Below the pieces are notes generated by a model that was given only the letters and a program-made list of their open reading frames with translations, was not told the DNA's origin and did not search any database. Shown here in pieces: positions 45,125 to 54,348 of a stretch of DNA of 64,000 bases. The stretch is from positions 18,285 through 82,284 of the forward strand of contig JBFGZS010000011.1 of NCBI GenBank assembly GCA_041586615.1, written 5' to 3'. The translations under genes and the position numbers were made by a program. The DNA comes from Motiliproteus sp041586615 (lineage in GTDB: Bacteria > Pseudomonadota > Gammaproteobacteria > Pseudomonadales > Balneatricaceae). Position 1 is the first letter of the stretch. The number at the start of each line of letters is the position of its first letter.

Positions 45125-46630
45125 TTGAGTCGCTGTCCTAAAGAGATTCCGAGTTCAATCTACCAAAGGTTTTTAGTTTTGTGCCCCGACTTCCGCCCCC
45201 CGACTTCCGCAGACTCACTTGTTGAAACCTATCGCTGGTCGACTTCCGCCCAAATACCGCTTGCCTGGAGCGCTCTTGCATTGGCGGCGCTCTTTCTGGG
45301 TAATCTCATGGCGATCGTGTTGGTGTTGAGCCGCACGCCTTTTATCCAGGACCAGCTACCGGATTGGAATCTGTTTCCCCTGGCACTGGTGTACCATGTC
45401 GACTTCTCCATCGTTGTTTGGGCGTTGTGTTCAGCGGCGTTAGTCTGGCAGCAGGAGCGGCGTGTTTATAGCGATACCAGACCGCTTCGGGGTGGTTTTT
45501 TCCTGGCGCTGGCCGGTGTGTTGACGCTGTTGCTTACGCCGGTGCTCGTGACAGCGCCCGCCGTGCTTAACAGTTATGTCCCTATCCTGTTCTCGCCGCT
45601 TTATCTGGCCGGTTTTGTCATACTGGCGGCGGGTATTTTATTCCGCGCTTTTAGTGGGTCGCTGTTGCGGCAGATTTTGCTCCGTCCGAAGAATTGTTTC
45701 GAGCTGTCGGCGGTATGTTTCAGCCTGGCGTTATGGTTTTTTCTTGTCAGCGTGGCGGTTTTCTGTATAACGGCGTGGCACCTGGAGAACGTGCAGGACA
45801 TCCAGGACATCCATGCGAACATCCAGGACATCCATGCGTACGCCGAACAACTCTTTTGGGGCGGCGGGCATAGCCTGCAGTTCGTTTATGTCTTGATGAT
45901 GCTGGGTATGTGGTTTCGGATCGTTGGCCAGCGCTGCCCTGCGCTTAGGCCCTGGCGCGTGGTGTGGTTGAGTCTGTTGAGCTATCTCCCTGCCGCGCTT
46001 GTTGCCATCCTTATCGCGCTGTTCCTTGCCCCAGGCTCCCTAGAATCACAGCAGGGTTTCACCGGGCTAATGCGCTATGGGACCGCGCTGCCTGTGCTGG
46101 TCACCATGTTATTCGGCTGGCATTGCCGCAAGCGCTGGTGGGGTCGGCGTGAGCCGCTGTTGCACTTGGTGGTGTGTTCGGCGTTGCTGGTGGGGATTGG
46201 TTTTGTGCTTGGCGTTATGATTCGGGGCGATACACTGTTGGTGCCGGCGCATTATCATGCCACAACCGGGGCGGTGAATCTGGCTTTGATGGGGGTGTTC
46301 TACCTGAGCTTTTATCACCAGTTGTCGATCAACGGCGCGAGGTGGGTGCGACGGCAGGTGTGGCTATATAGCGCGGGCGTGATCATTCTGGTGGTGGGGC
46401 TTGCCTGGTCGGGATACTTGGGCCAGTTACGAAAAGTTGCAGGCGTTATGCAAGGTTTTTCTACGCTATGGGAGAGTCGTGCCATGTTGCTGATGGGGCT
46501 GGGTGGTGCCATCGCGTTGGCCGGGTGTTTCCTGTTTGTTTTTCTGGCTGCAAGACTGGTCTGGCGGCAGCAAACCGCTCATTTAGCAGGGTGCCCACCG
46601 GTCGAGAGGATTCCCGATGTCAATGTCTAA
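45125..46630 (+). CDS. Heme-copper oxidase subunit I-like membrane protein without the Cu-site His pair
   Basis: The roughly 500-residue protein has 12 helices, as in oxidase subunit I. His in helix 2 (VYHVDFS), helix 6 (GGGHSLQFVYV) and helix 10 (HYHATTG) match the low-spin heme, Cu and two heme ligand positions. The usual HH pair of helix 7 is absent (SLLSYLPAALVA). It probably is not an oxygen reductase but may still bind hemes and mediate quinone or membrane electron transfer. A 21-bp duplication (NIQDIHA twice) lies in the loop before helix 6. The start is uncertain: TTG 45125 was used, and later in-frame starts are possible before helix 1. Confidence 0.7.
   Translation: MSRCPKEIPSSIYQRFLVLCPDFRPPTSADSLVETYRWSTSAQIPLAWSALALAALFLGNLMAIVLVLSRTPFIQDQLPDWNLFPLALVYHVDFSIVVWALCSAALVWQQERRVYSDTRPLRGGFFLALAGVLTLLLTPVLVTAPAVLNSYVPILFSPLYLAGFVILAAGILFRAFSGSLLRQILLRPKNCFELSAVCFSLALWFFLVSVAVFCITAWHLENVQDIQDIHANIQDIHAYAEQLFWGGGHSLQFVYVLMMLGMWFRIVGQRCPALRPWRVVWLSLLSYLPAALVAILIALFLAPGSLESQQGFTGLMRYGTALPVLVTMLFGWHCRKRWWGRREPLLHLVVCSALLVGIGFVLGVMIRGDTLLVPAHYHATTGAVNLALMGVFYLSFYHQLSINGARWVRRQVWLYSAGVIILVVGLAWSGYLGQLRKVAGVMQGFSTLWESRAMLLMGLGGAIALAGCFLFVFLAARLVWRQQTAHLAGCPPVERIPDVNV
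45785..45838 (+). repeat. Coding tandem duplication in the heme-copper-like gene
   Basis: AACATCCAGGACATCCATGCG (about 21 bp) is present twice, giving IQDIHA-NIQDIHA. It falls in an extramembrane loop, so length changes may be tolerated. Confidence 0.8.
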
Positions 46631-47525
46631 TGCAAGGGCTAGGCTGTTGGATATAGCGCACAAATTAGACCGACGTCTGCTGCCGGCCCTATCGACGCTG
46701 TTGGTTATTTTAACCATCGGCCTGGTTATTCGCTGGCTGCCTGGCGAATGGACGCTCTCAACGGGGCGTGCGCATATGCTGTCGACGCCAACGGTTGCGT
46801 CGCCTGATGTGTCGGCGCCCCTGCCGAAAGGCGCGGCTAATATGGCGGCTGCGATGGACAAGGATTGGCGAATGAGCAGCATCGATGCACCGGCTGATCC
46901 GGCCACAAATCCAGCGGCGCATGTTTTACAGCAAGGGGAGGGGCAGCTGAAAATTTTGTTTGAACATGGCGGAGTCTTGTTGCAGTCGGGGCAGTATCAG
47001 GCGGCATTGGATGCGCTGAGGTTGGCAGAGGCCCTGTCCCCCACGCTGCCGGAAATTCAGGTAAATCTCGGGTTTGCCCTTTATGAATTGGGCCGTTATA
47101 AAGAGGCGCTGCTACACCTTGATCGTGCGACGGCACTCAGGCCCATGCAGGCGAATGCGTATTATGCTGCGGCGTTGGCGTATGAGGGGCTCGGGGAGCT
47201 GGCTGCGGCTGTTGGTGCCATGCGAAGCTATCTGCATCTCAGTGCACAGCACGGTGATGATGAGCGTTCACGGTTGTTTGCCGTAAAGGCCCGGGCCGCG
47301 CTCTGGGAATGGGACGCGCGTTTAGGCCGCGCCACGACGAAGCCGGCTGAGGCAACCGTACAGCCTTCTATTATACCGCCGACGATTCGGGCACGGCTGC
47401 ATACCGGTACGTTATCCGGCCCTTTTTACGGGAATAAAGCAGCCCCAAGGCGTGCCGAAGAGGGCCCCATACGCGATGCGCGTCCTGGGTCGGCCCCGGC
47501 AGCAGGTCTGCCTGTTACGCATTAA
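46617..47525 (+). CDS. Membrane-anchored TPR protein
   Basis: The 302-residue product has one N-terminal membrane segment (about 24-42) and TPR repeats near 110-230 (GQYQAALDALRLAEALSP, LGRYKEALLHLDRATALRP). A Pro/Ala-rich tail follows. The ATG overlaps the heme-copper-like gene by 14 bases, so they are cotranscribed. It probably is a periplasmic scaffold; the TPR part could bind apocytochromes, as CcmI does in System I, but that is only a guess. Confidence 0.75.
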   Translation: MSMSNARARLLDIAHKLDRRLLPALSTLLVILTIGLVIRWLPGEWTLSTGRAHMLSTPTVASPDVSAPLPKGAANMAAAMDKDWRMSSIDAPADPATNPAAHVLQQGEGQLKILFEHGGVLLQSGQYQAALDALRLAEALSPTLPEIQVNLGFALYELGRYKEALLHLDRATALRPMQANAYYAAALAYEGLGELAAAVGAMRSYLHLSAQHGDDERSRLFAVKARAALWEWDARLGRATTKPAEATVQPSIIPPTIRARLHTGTLSGPFYGNKAAPRRAEEGPIRDARPGSAPAAGLPVTH

Positions 47526-47549
47526 AAACCATCAGTGGGATGAGAGTAC

Positions 47550-48590
47550 ATGAATAAAGCCAATACCTTTACCGCCCTGTTGATACCGGTGTTATGGATG
47601 TCCCCCCTATGGGTACAGGCTCAGTCGTGTGAGGAGGGCGCGCTTGCCAATATGCCTACCGAACGCTTCCTGCTCCAGGATGACGGCGTAGCGATCGATC
47701 GCGTCACCGGGTTGGCCTGGCAGCGCTGTGCCGTTGGGCAGGTATGGGGGGGGAATACCTGTTTGGAAAGCCCTAAAAAGCAGGTGAAATCCTGGTTCAG
47801 CTGGCGCGATGCTCACGGTGAGGTGCAGCGTATTAATGCCACGGAGACGGGAAAGGGCTGGCGGTTGCCGAGCGTCCAGGAGCTAAGAACGTTGATCGCA
47901 CGGAACTGCGAGGACCCGGCTATCAATACCGAGGTTTTTCCGAATGCTCCCGCCTGGTTTTTTTGGAGCGCCACAGAATACAAGGATAATCCGGATTACG
48001 CCTGGCAGATCGATTTTAAAAATGGCGAGATTAATGCCCACCTTAAAGTCAGTATCTCTTACCATATTCGTTTGGTGAAAGGCAGTCTGATTCCGACATC
48101 CCGCAAGGCGCGTTCGACAACCTCTGCCGAAGATCAGCGCATGCAGGAGTGGAATGATGGCATTCATGACCCGGCAAACCCAGACTTGTCCATGTTGCAG
48201 CTGCCTTCCGAGATCATCGGCAAGCTGCCGCGTGATTCATCCGAACAGATCGATTGGGCAAAGTCGCTCGTCGATAAACGTATTGCCCCTCGAGCTAGCC
48301 GGGTTGGTGATGACGAGATGGTGGTCTGGGATCAGGATATCGTATACAAGGACACGGCGGCGATGCCCTATGTACGCTTTCCACATAAATTGCACAGTAT
48401 GTGGCTGGCGTGTGAAAACTGCCATGATGCGATCTTCCCGGCCCAGCGGGGAAAGGTGGATATCAGTATGGGTTCCATCTATACGGGGGAGCACTGTGGC
48501 GTATGCCATGGCAAGGTCGCATTTTCACCGCATAACTGTGAGCGCTGTCATAGCATATTGCATGAAGGGTCGCCGGTTAAATGGTGGTAA
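47550..48590 (+). CDS. Lcl-domain/triheme cytochrome fusion
   Basis: The 346-residue exported protein (signal peptide to about VQAQ) has an N-terminal Lcl/DUF1566 domain (about 30-175: LAWQRCAVGQVWGG, GWRLPSVQELRTLI, WFFWSATEY). A C-terminal c7-type part carries CENCH, CGVCH and CERCH. The region EWNDGIHDPANPDLSMLQLP matches the N-terminal part of the 34980 cytochrome. The Lcl domain is a surface-adhesion or ligand module in Legionella; its fusion to a triheme cytochrome is unusual to me. The gene follows the TPR gene by 24 bp. Confidence 0.82.
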   Translation: MNKANTFTALLIPVLWMSPLWVQAQSCEEGALANMPTERFLLQDDGVAIDRVTGLAWQRCAVGQVWGGNTCLESPKKQVKSWFSWRDAHGEVQRINATETGKGWRLPSVQELRTLIARNCEDPAINTEVFPNAPAWFFWSATEYKDNPDYAWQIDFKNGEINAHLKVSISYHIRLVKGSLIPTSRKARSTTSAEDQRMQEWNDGIHDPANPDLSMLQLPSEIIGKLPRDSSEQIDWAKSLVDKRIAPRASRVGDDEMVVWDQDIVYKDTAAMPYVRFPHKLHSMWLACENCHDAIFPAQRGKVDISMGSIYTGEHCGVCHGKVAFSPHNCERCHSILHEGSPVKWW

Positions 48591-48673
48591 ATCGGTCTGG
48601 CAGGCGGCGGACCGAACGCTGTAGGGGCATCCCTGAATGGGCGCGCGAAGAAGCCCAGGCGTAGGGCGAAAAG

Positions 48674-48704
48674 AAAAAAAGGAGCGCCTAGCGCTCCTTT
48701 TTTT
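48674..48704. terminator. Bidirectional terminator
   Basis: AAAAAAAGGAGCGC-CTA-GCGCTCCTTTTTTT, a perfect 14-base stem with T-tract on both strands. It ends the 47550 transcript and the convergent NHL gene at 48758. Confidence 0.93.
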
Positions 48705-48757
48705 GGTTAAAGTCATTTTTATTTGGTTATAACCTGTTTGGCGACCCGCGCCAGGCG

Positions 48758-49915
48758 TTATTCCGGCGCTTTTGCCGCCGGTTTGGCGCCGGGTTTCAGC
48801 TTCTTTAGTTTGGCCTCGGCTTCCAGGCGTTTGACCTTGCCCAGATAACCATCGGTTTCGGCCAGTGCTGCGGGACGGTATATCTCGAGTTTGGCATGGT
48901 ACTGGTCGACGACGTAAACGCGCCCGTCCTCATCGACGTCGATTCCGGCGGGCAGCATATATTCGGCACGATCCCCTCGTGAGTTGCGTTCACCGATAAA
49001 CATCAGCAGCTGTCCCTCTTTGTTGAAAATCTGGTAATTGCCAAACCCGGCGTCGATGACGTAGATGTTGCCATCCGGGTCGAGGCTGATACCTTTGGGG
49101 CGCGAGAACTTACCGTATTCGAGGCCGATTTTACCAAACGAGCGGACGTGGTTGCCGTCCTGATCCAAAATGCTGACGCGGAAGTTTCCGCTGTCTACCA
49201 CATAGATCAAGCCATCTTTGCCGATGACGGCATCCTTGGGTAGGTTAAAGGTGCCTTCTTCGCTGCCGCGGGTACCGATGGTCTTGATATGTTTGCCGCT
49301 GGCAATGTCAAACACCTGCAGGTTATGCAAATTACTGCTGACGCCACCGACATCGACAATAAAGAGCAGGGTGCCTTGCGGGTTTACGGCGATACCGGAG
49401 GGGCGGGACAGCAGGGCAGGATCACCGAGGCGTTTGAGGAACTTGCCATCCCGATTAAACATCAGGGCCTCTTTGCTGACGGAATCCATAACATAGACAT
49501 TGCCGTGGTCATCAGAGTCCAGGCCCATCGGTTTGCCAATAGGGATCGGCAGGTCGGACGTGATCTTACGGAATATTTTATCCGCATGGTCGATCATAAT
49601 AACCGCGCTTTGCACCGTGTCGCTGACGAAGATACGCCCTTGGTGAACGGTAACATCGAACGGCTTGGCGAACCCTTCGGCACCACGGGAAACGCCGGTG
49701 AGATAGCGCGTCATGATTTCGTCTTCTGTTTCGCCTTCAATATCGATGTTACTTCGAATGGAATGCTCGAACACAAAGCGTGCCTCGTCAGGCGGGCTTG
49801 GAAAGACTAATGTGGGACGTTCGGCTACCGGAGGCGGCGCGGCGCAACCCGCCAAGGCCAAAAGGAGCAGAATCGATAGTCGCTGGATGATGAGAGCGAT
49901 ACTTTGCGTTGGCAT
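48758..49915 (-). CDS. Second NHL-repeat beta-propeller lipoprotein
   Basis: The 385-residue protein has a lipobox (LALAGC), a Pro-rich start and six NHL repeats (KPMGLDSDDHGNVYVMD, RPSGIAVNPQGTLLFIVD, RPKGISLDPDGNIYVID). It ends in a Lys/Ala-rich tail (KLKKLKPGAKPAAKAPE). It is a paralogue of the 36038 product. It is divergent from the tri-cytochrome operon at 50131, with a 215-bp shared region containing a palindrome and a sigma-54-like site. Exported or lipid-anchored; function unknown. Confidence 0.87.
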   Translation of the reverse strand: MPTQSIALIIQRLSILLLLALAGCAAPPPVAERPTLVFPSPPDEARFVFEHSIRSNIDIEGETEDEIMTRYLTGVSRGAEGFAKPFDVTVHQGRIFVSDTVQSAVIMIDHADKIFRKITSDLPIPIGKPMGLDSDDHGNVYVMDSVSKEALMFNRDGKFLKRLGDPALLSRPSGIAVNPQGTLLFIVDVGGVSSNLHNLQVFDIASGKHIKTIGTRGSEEGTFNLPKDAVIGKDGLIYVVDSGNFRVSILDQDGNHVRSFGKIGLEYGKFSRPKGISLDPDGNIYVIDAGFGNYQIFNKEGQLLMFIGERNSRGDRAEYMLPAGIDVDEDGRVYVVDQYHAKLEIYRPAALAETDGYLGKVKRLEAEAKLKKLKPGAKPAAKAPE

Positions 49916-49974
49916 GATGTGTCGGATTCCCTGTTGTCGTTTGGATCCCGGCGTGCGAGATCGCGTATCCTCAG

Positions 49975-49989
49975 TTCACTGTCAGTGAA
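49975..49989. promoter_or_regulatory. Perfect 15-bp palindrome between divergent genes
   Basis: TTCACTG-T-CAGTGAA lies 60 bp upstream of the NHL gene start and 142 bp upstream of the tri-cytochrome gene. It is a plausible operator; the binding protein is unknown. Confidence 0.5.
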
Positions 49990-50011
49990 AGGTTAAATTC
50001 AAGTAAGATAG

Positions 50012-50031
50012 GAAGCAAGTACCCCGCCGGG
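50012..50031 (-). promoter_or_regulatory. Possible sigma-54 promoter of the second NHL gene
   Basis: Minus strand CGGCGGGGTACTTGCTTCC has GG and GC ten bases apart and a perfect TTGCT -12 block. The -24 block (CGGCGG) is poor. It would start RNA near 50003. Confidence 0.35.
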
Positions 50032-50130
50032 GTGAATGTTAATGATCGATTCATTTTGCTATGATTTGTGCGGTTTTATCTCCAGGTACGAGTTTACCTA
50101 ACTTTTCAGTGGAAATTTAAGGCTATCTTC

Positions 50131-51225
50131 ATGGAACGTAAAAGATATTTTTCCGGTCTGCTGTCTATTTTGTTTCTAGGGCCCGTGTTTGCTGCGTCGG
50201 TCGATCAAACGATGAGCGAACATGCTGGCCACGGCGCGATGGTAGCGGAGCAATCGCCCTCTAAACCCTCCGTGGAGAAAATTTACCAGGCGTTCTGTTC
50301 GGTTTGTCATGGTGATGCCGGTGACGGTAAAAGTCGCGCCAGTGGTGGCTTGGTGTCGCCACCGCGGGACTTTACCACACCGATGGCTGGGGTGGAGTTG
50401 ACCCGCGAGCGTATGATCAAATCGATCGCGGAAGGCCGCCCCGGTACCGCGATGAGTGGTTGGAAGGCGCGTTTGAGCGGTGAGGAGATTGCGGGCGTTG
50501 CCGATTACATTCGAGAGCGCTTTATGCCATCCAGTACCACGGAAGTCAGTTCTGACGGTCGGCGTATCTTTGCCGAATACTGCTCGGTCTGCCATGGTGA
50601 TCGCGGACAGGGTGCCGTCTGGGCGCAGAGCGGGCTGAATCCTCCCCCGGCGAATTTTACCGACCCGGTGCTTCAGAAAGGCTTAAGCCGAGAACGTATG
50701 ATCTTCTCTGTGACTTATGGCCGTCCGCAAACCGCCATGGCATCGTGGCAGAAGCGCCTCAATGACGATGAGATCGAATCGGTCGTTGATTACATCCGAC
50801 AGTCCATCATGGGCGTGCGTGACGATGCGATGCCTATGCCGCATGCTGAGGCTGCACCCCGCGCGGCCATGAATGAAGCGCATGATCACGATGCACATGG
50901 CTTGGAGAATCTGAATGATCCGATGCCATTGGGCTTAATCGGGGATGCCGAAGCAGGTCTTGCCCGCTATGAGAAAAGCTGTGTTGCCTGTCATGGTGAA
51001 AAGGGCGATGGTCAGGGACCACGAGCCTATTTTATCTTCCCTAAACCGCGTGATTTCCGTCATCCGGCAGCGCGGGCAAAATATAGCCGGGTTCACCTTT
51101 ACGACGTGATTTCCAAAGGCGTTATCGGTTCAGAGATGCCGGCCTGGAATAAAGTATTGAGTAAGCAAGAGATTGCCGATCTGTCCGAGTATGTGTTCCA
51201 CGCATTTATTCGCCCTGAATCCTGA
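50131..51225 (+). CDS. Three-domain cytochrome c
   Basis: The 364-residue exported protein has three class I c-type domains: CSVCHGDAGDG (about 65), CSVCHGDRGQG (about 150) and CVACHGEKGDG (about 290). Each is followed by an axial Met candidate (GTAMSGW, QTAMASW, GSEMPAW). It has a signal peptide (about 1-22). It resembles the c-type subunits of cbb3 or alternative complexes, so high-potential transfer is likely. The start ATG 50131 (MERKRYF) was preferred over the upstream frame opening at 50068. It leads a gene set running to 56402. Confidence 0.87.
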   Translation: MERKRYFSGLLSILFLGPVFAASVDQTMSEHAGHGAMVAEQSPSKPSVEKIYQAFCSVCHGDAGDGKSRASGGLVSPPRDFTTPMAGVELTRERMIKSIAEGRPGTAMSGWKARLSGEEIAGVADYIRERFMPSSTTEVSSDGRRIFAEYCSVCHGDRGQGAVWAQSGLNPPPANFTDPVLQKGLSRERMIFSVTYGRPQTAMASWQKRLNDDEIESVVDYIRQSIMGVRDDAMPMPHAEAAPRAAMNEAHDHDAHGLENLNDPMPLGLIGDAEAGLARYEKSCVACHGEKGDGQGPRAYFIFPKPRDFRHPAARAKYSRVHLYDVISKGVIGSEMPAWNKVLSKQEIADLSEYVFHAFIRPES

Positions 51226-51249
51226 TTAACGCGCAAAAATGGAGCCACT

Positions 51250-52251
51250 ATGAGTCCGGGAACGTTGTTGCGGCGCTGTGTCGCTGCGGTCTGGGGTGTT
51301 CTGACGCTGTCGGTAAGTACGCAGGTTTATGCCTCCGTCGATGTCGAGCGTCATGAGCAGGGCCGTCAACTTTATAATTACCGTTGCTACTATTGTCACG
51401 GTTACTCCGGGAACGCCGCCACGCTGGCGGCAACGTTTATGCTACCTGCCCCGCGTGACTTTACCACCACACTCCCGGAATCATTGAGCCGTGATCGAAT
51501 GCGGCGTGCAGTGACCGAAGGCGTAGCGGGAACCGGAATGGTTTCCTTTACCCGCTATCTGAATACGGACGAAATCGAGATCGTTGTCGATTTTATCCGT
51601 CAGGAATTCATGACTGACCAGCGGGAAAACACCCGCTACCACACGGTAGAAAATGGCTGGCCGAATCACGAGCGATACCGGGTCGCCTTTCCATTTGCTA
51701 CCGGGGAACTGGCACTCGATACCGCGCAGGAAGCCTTGGATGCTGACCAGCGTCAGGGCCTGGCGCTTTTCCTGACCAGCTGTATCAGTTGTCATGATAG
51801 AGCCAGGGTCGAGGACGAAGGCGCCATCTGGGGTCTGCGCGCTATTTCCTACCCGCGTAATAACTTTTCCTATTCCGAAATCGATGCGGTGACTTCCGCC
51901 AGCGTCTACGCCAAGCATGATACGCCGCAGGCGCTGGATGGTTTGACCCCGCAGGAGCAACAGGGCGCTGATCTGTTTCAGGCGAACTGTGCGTTTTGTC
52001 ATGCGGCTGACGGTACGGGCAAAAACTGGATCGGCAGTTTCCTGGATCGTCATCCTCGCGACCTCACCGACAGTACATTTATGACCGCGATGGATCGCCA
52101 GGGTCTGCGGGCGGTGATTCGGGATGGTATTGTGGGCTCTTCGATGCCGGCCTGGAAATCGGTGCTGGATGAAGCGCAGATTCAAGCCTTGATCAGTTAC
52201 ATATCCCGGGCGTTTCATCCGGTAAAAGTAACGCCGGTGGCAGAGCAATAG
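51250..52251 (+). CDS. Three-heme cytochrome c with degenerate middle domain
   Basis: The 333-residue exported protein has heme motifs CYYCH (about 47), CISCH (about 180) and CAFCH (about 250). Domains one and three have axial Met candidates (GTGMVSF, GSSMPAW). The second lacks an obvious one, so it may be bis-His or only partly formed. It is paralogous to the 50131 product and lies 24 bp after it. Confidence 0.85.
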   Translation: MSPGTLLRRCVAAVWGVLTLSVSTQVYASVDVERHEQGRQLYNYRCYYCHGYSGNAATLAATFMLPAPRDFTTTLPESLSRDRMRRAVTEGVAGTGMVSFTRYLNTDEIEIVVDFIRQEFMTDQRENTRYHTVENGWPNHERYRVAFPFATGELALDTAQEALDADQRQGLALFLTSCISCHDRARVEDEGAIWGLRAISYPRNNFSYSEIDAVTSASVYAKHDTPQALDGLTPQEQQGADLFQANCAFCHAADGTGKNWIGSFLDRHPRDLTDSTFMTAMDRQGLRAVIRDGIVGSSMPAWKSVLDEAQIQALISYISRAFHPVKVTPVAEQ

Positions 52252-52253
52252 CG

Positions 52254-52796
52254 ATGCGCTTTTGGCCGATTACACGCGGATTGTTGCTGTCTCTTCTCGT
52301 CGCGACGCTTGTGGGCTGTAGTGAGGATGACGCCGCCTCGGTTCGGACGCTGCCTGATGTCGATCTGCATGCGGTTGATGGGACGTTGCTGCAAGGCGGT
52401 CAGCGCGGGTTCGCTGCTTATCAGGGGCGTACCCTGATCATCAATTTTTGGGCGACCTGGTGTTTGCCGTGCCGCGAAGAGATGCCTGATCTGCAGCGCT
52501 TATCAGAATTGCTGGATGCTAAGCGTTTTGCCGTGATCGGCGTTGCGGTGGATAAGGACCTTAACTTGGTTCGGGAATTTCTTCTGAAATACCAGATTGG
52601 CTTCGATCAGTTTGTTGACCCGGATATGCGCCTGGCGGGTGATACCTTACAGGTAGAGTTTTTCCCGGAAACGCTGGTCGTCGGGCCTTCCGGAAAAATA
52701 CAAAAACGGATTGTCGGGGCTCGGGCCTGGTCTGAGTTATCGTATATACAGGCCTTGCTTGGTCAGGACGCGCTAGGGTTGTCGGAAAATGAATGA
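52254..52796 (+). CDS. TlpA/ResA-like thiol-disulfide lipoprotein
   Basis: The 180-residue protein has a lipobox-like Cys in LVGCSED, then a thioredoxin fold with WATWCLPCREEMP (CXXC active site). A cis-Pro region lies near FFPETLVV. Such ResA/TlpA proteins reduce apocytochrome cysteines before heme attachment, so it fits the System II genes nearby. It overlaps the next kinase gene by eight bases. Confidence 0.9.
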   Translation: MRFWPITRGLLLSLLVATLVGCSEDDAASVRTLPDVDLHAVDGTLLQGGQRGFAAYQGRTLIINFWATWCLPCREEMPDLQRLSELLDAKRFAVIGVAVDKDLNLVREFLLKYQIGFDQFVDPDMRLAGDTLQVEFFPETLVVGPSGKIQKRIVGARAWSELSYIQALLGQDALGLSENE

Positions 52797-54348
52797 GATC
52801 ACCTCTCCTCCGTCACGAAGCACCACGGCCCGCGGGGGTGGTTCGCTGCGTACCAAAAGCACGCTGTTTTTACTCCTGCTTTTTGCCTATAGCATCGCAC
52901 TGGCGGGTTATGTGCTCTATCAGAAATCGAAGCTGGTGGAGCAATTGGCGGTCCTGGCTGAAATTCAAGAGCAGGAGAGCGCGTTGGTCGAAGCTGATCT
53001 GGCGGCTTTTTCAGCCATTACCGAACTGTTCATGATTGTTGACCCGCAAGGTCGGGACGCGGTGTTAAACCGGGTGCATGTGCATTTCACTCAGCTGCAG
53101 CGCAATTATTCACGTTTGGAATCCCTCTACCCTGACCGTGCGGATGCCTTTAAGGCGATGCTCAGGCTATTGGCGGAAACGATTGTACGACCGGATACCG
53201 AGCATTTGGTCGCGCTGCGTGACCAGCTTGCAGACAATAAAGCCCGGCTCGACCAGCTTTTGTCACAAAACCGCGCGCGGCGTCAGTCTGCGCTCAATCA
53301 GTACCTAAACCAGAGTAATCGGGTGGCGCTGCAGTCATTGTCACTCGGTGTGTGCGGTTTGGTCGCGCTGGGGATCGTGGTGGCCGTCTTTTTTGGTCGA
53401 CTGACCTCTGACCTGCTGCGATTGCATAGGCGTGTCGACCAGATTGTTCAGGGCTACCGCGGTGCGCCGTTGCAGGCACGGCGTAACGATGAGGTCGGCG
53501 AATTGATCGCGGGTGTCAATGAAATGGCCGACCGGCTGCGTGGTCGCGAACAAGAGCTCGAAATTGAGCGCTACAAGCAGTTTCATCTGGATAAGATGGG
53601 GGCCATCGGGCACCTGGCCGCCGGTATCGTGCATGAGGTGGGTAATCCCGTTGCAGCGATTCTGGGTTTAGCGCAAGAGTGTAAAGATGCGCTAAATGCG
53701 GGTGATGAGCGCGAGGCCGGTGACGTGCGTAATACCCGTGATGAGCTCGACCGTGAGCAGCTAGCGGCCAATATCGACTATATCGCCCAGTATGCCGAAC
53801 GGTTGCGGTTGATCTCCGAGGATCTGGCCGCCTTCAATCGCCCGCGCCGGGAACCCTATGAATTGTTGGATATCAATGAACTGATTGCCAATATTGAAAA
53901 TATTCTACGCTACGATGAACGCTGGTATGGCATTCGTCTGGTTACCGATATGGATCAGGGGGTGTCGGCTATCCGCGGCGCCAGCGATCAGTTGAGCCAG
54001 CTGATTATGAATCTGGTCGTCAATAGTTTGGAATCGATCGATCCGCTGTTGCCGCGTCAGGGGCAGGTCGTCGTAAAAACCCGCCGCTGTGATGATGGCG
54101 TACAGGTGGAGGTTCGGGATAACGGTTGTGGTATTTCTGCCGAGGAGCAGGCGCGCGTATTCGACGCATTTTACACCACCAAAGATGCCAAAGGATCAGG
54201 GTTAGGATTGCTGCTGTCTTCGTCGATTGTCACGGATCATGGGGGGTATATACGGCTTGAATCGACCCCTGGAGAAGGGACCTGTGTCCGTGTGTTTTTG
54301 CCATACGATAGCCGTAAGCCGGTGGATCCAAGAGTTGAGTCGGCATGA
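52789..54348 (+). CDS. Membrane sensor histidine kinase 1
   Basis: The 519-residue protein has helices near 25-45 and 185-205 around a mainly helical periplasmic domain (MCP-like four-helix bundle). A HAMP, a HisKA domain (MGAIGHLAAGIVHEVGNPV) and an ATPase domain (NLVVNSLES, NGCGIS, GSGLGLLLS) follow. Start ATG 52789 overlaps the tlpA-like gene. The stop overlaps the next kinase by four bases (ATGA). It is likely one of two kinases feeding the 56469 regulator. Confidence 0.88.
   Translation: MNEITSPPSRSTTARGGGSLRTKSTLFLLLLFAYSIALAGYVLYQKSKLVEQLAVLAEIQEQESALVEADLAAFSAITELFMIVDPQGRDAVLNRVHVHFTQLQRNYSRLESLYPDRADAFKAMLRLLAETIVRPDTEHLVALRDQLADNKARLDQLLSQNRARRQSALNQYLNQSNRVALQSLSLGVCGLVALGIVVAVFFGRLTSDLLRLHRRVDQIVQGYRGAPLQARRNDEVGELIAGVNEMADRLRGREQELEIERYKQFHLDKMGAIGHLAAGIVHEVGNPVAAILGLAQECKDALNAGDEREAGDVRNTRDELDREQLAANIDYIAQYAERLRLISEDLAAFNRPRREPYELLDINELIANIENILRYDERWYGIRLVTDMDQGVSAIRGASDQLSQLIMNLVVNSLESIDPLLPRQGQVVVKTRRCDDGVQVEVRDNGCGISAEEQARVFDAFYTTKDAKGSGLGLLLSSSIVTDHGGYIRLESTPGEGTCVRVFLPYDSRKPVDPRVESA

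Noticed and set aside
49941..49960. TTTGGATCCCGGCGTGCGAG as a plus-strand sigma-54 promoter
   Set aside because: GG and GC are ten apart but both blocks are otherwise poor matches.
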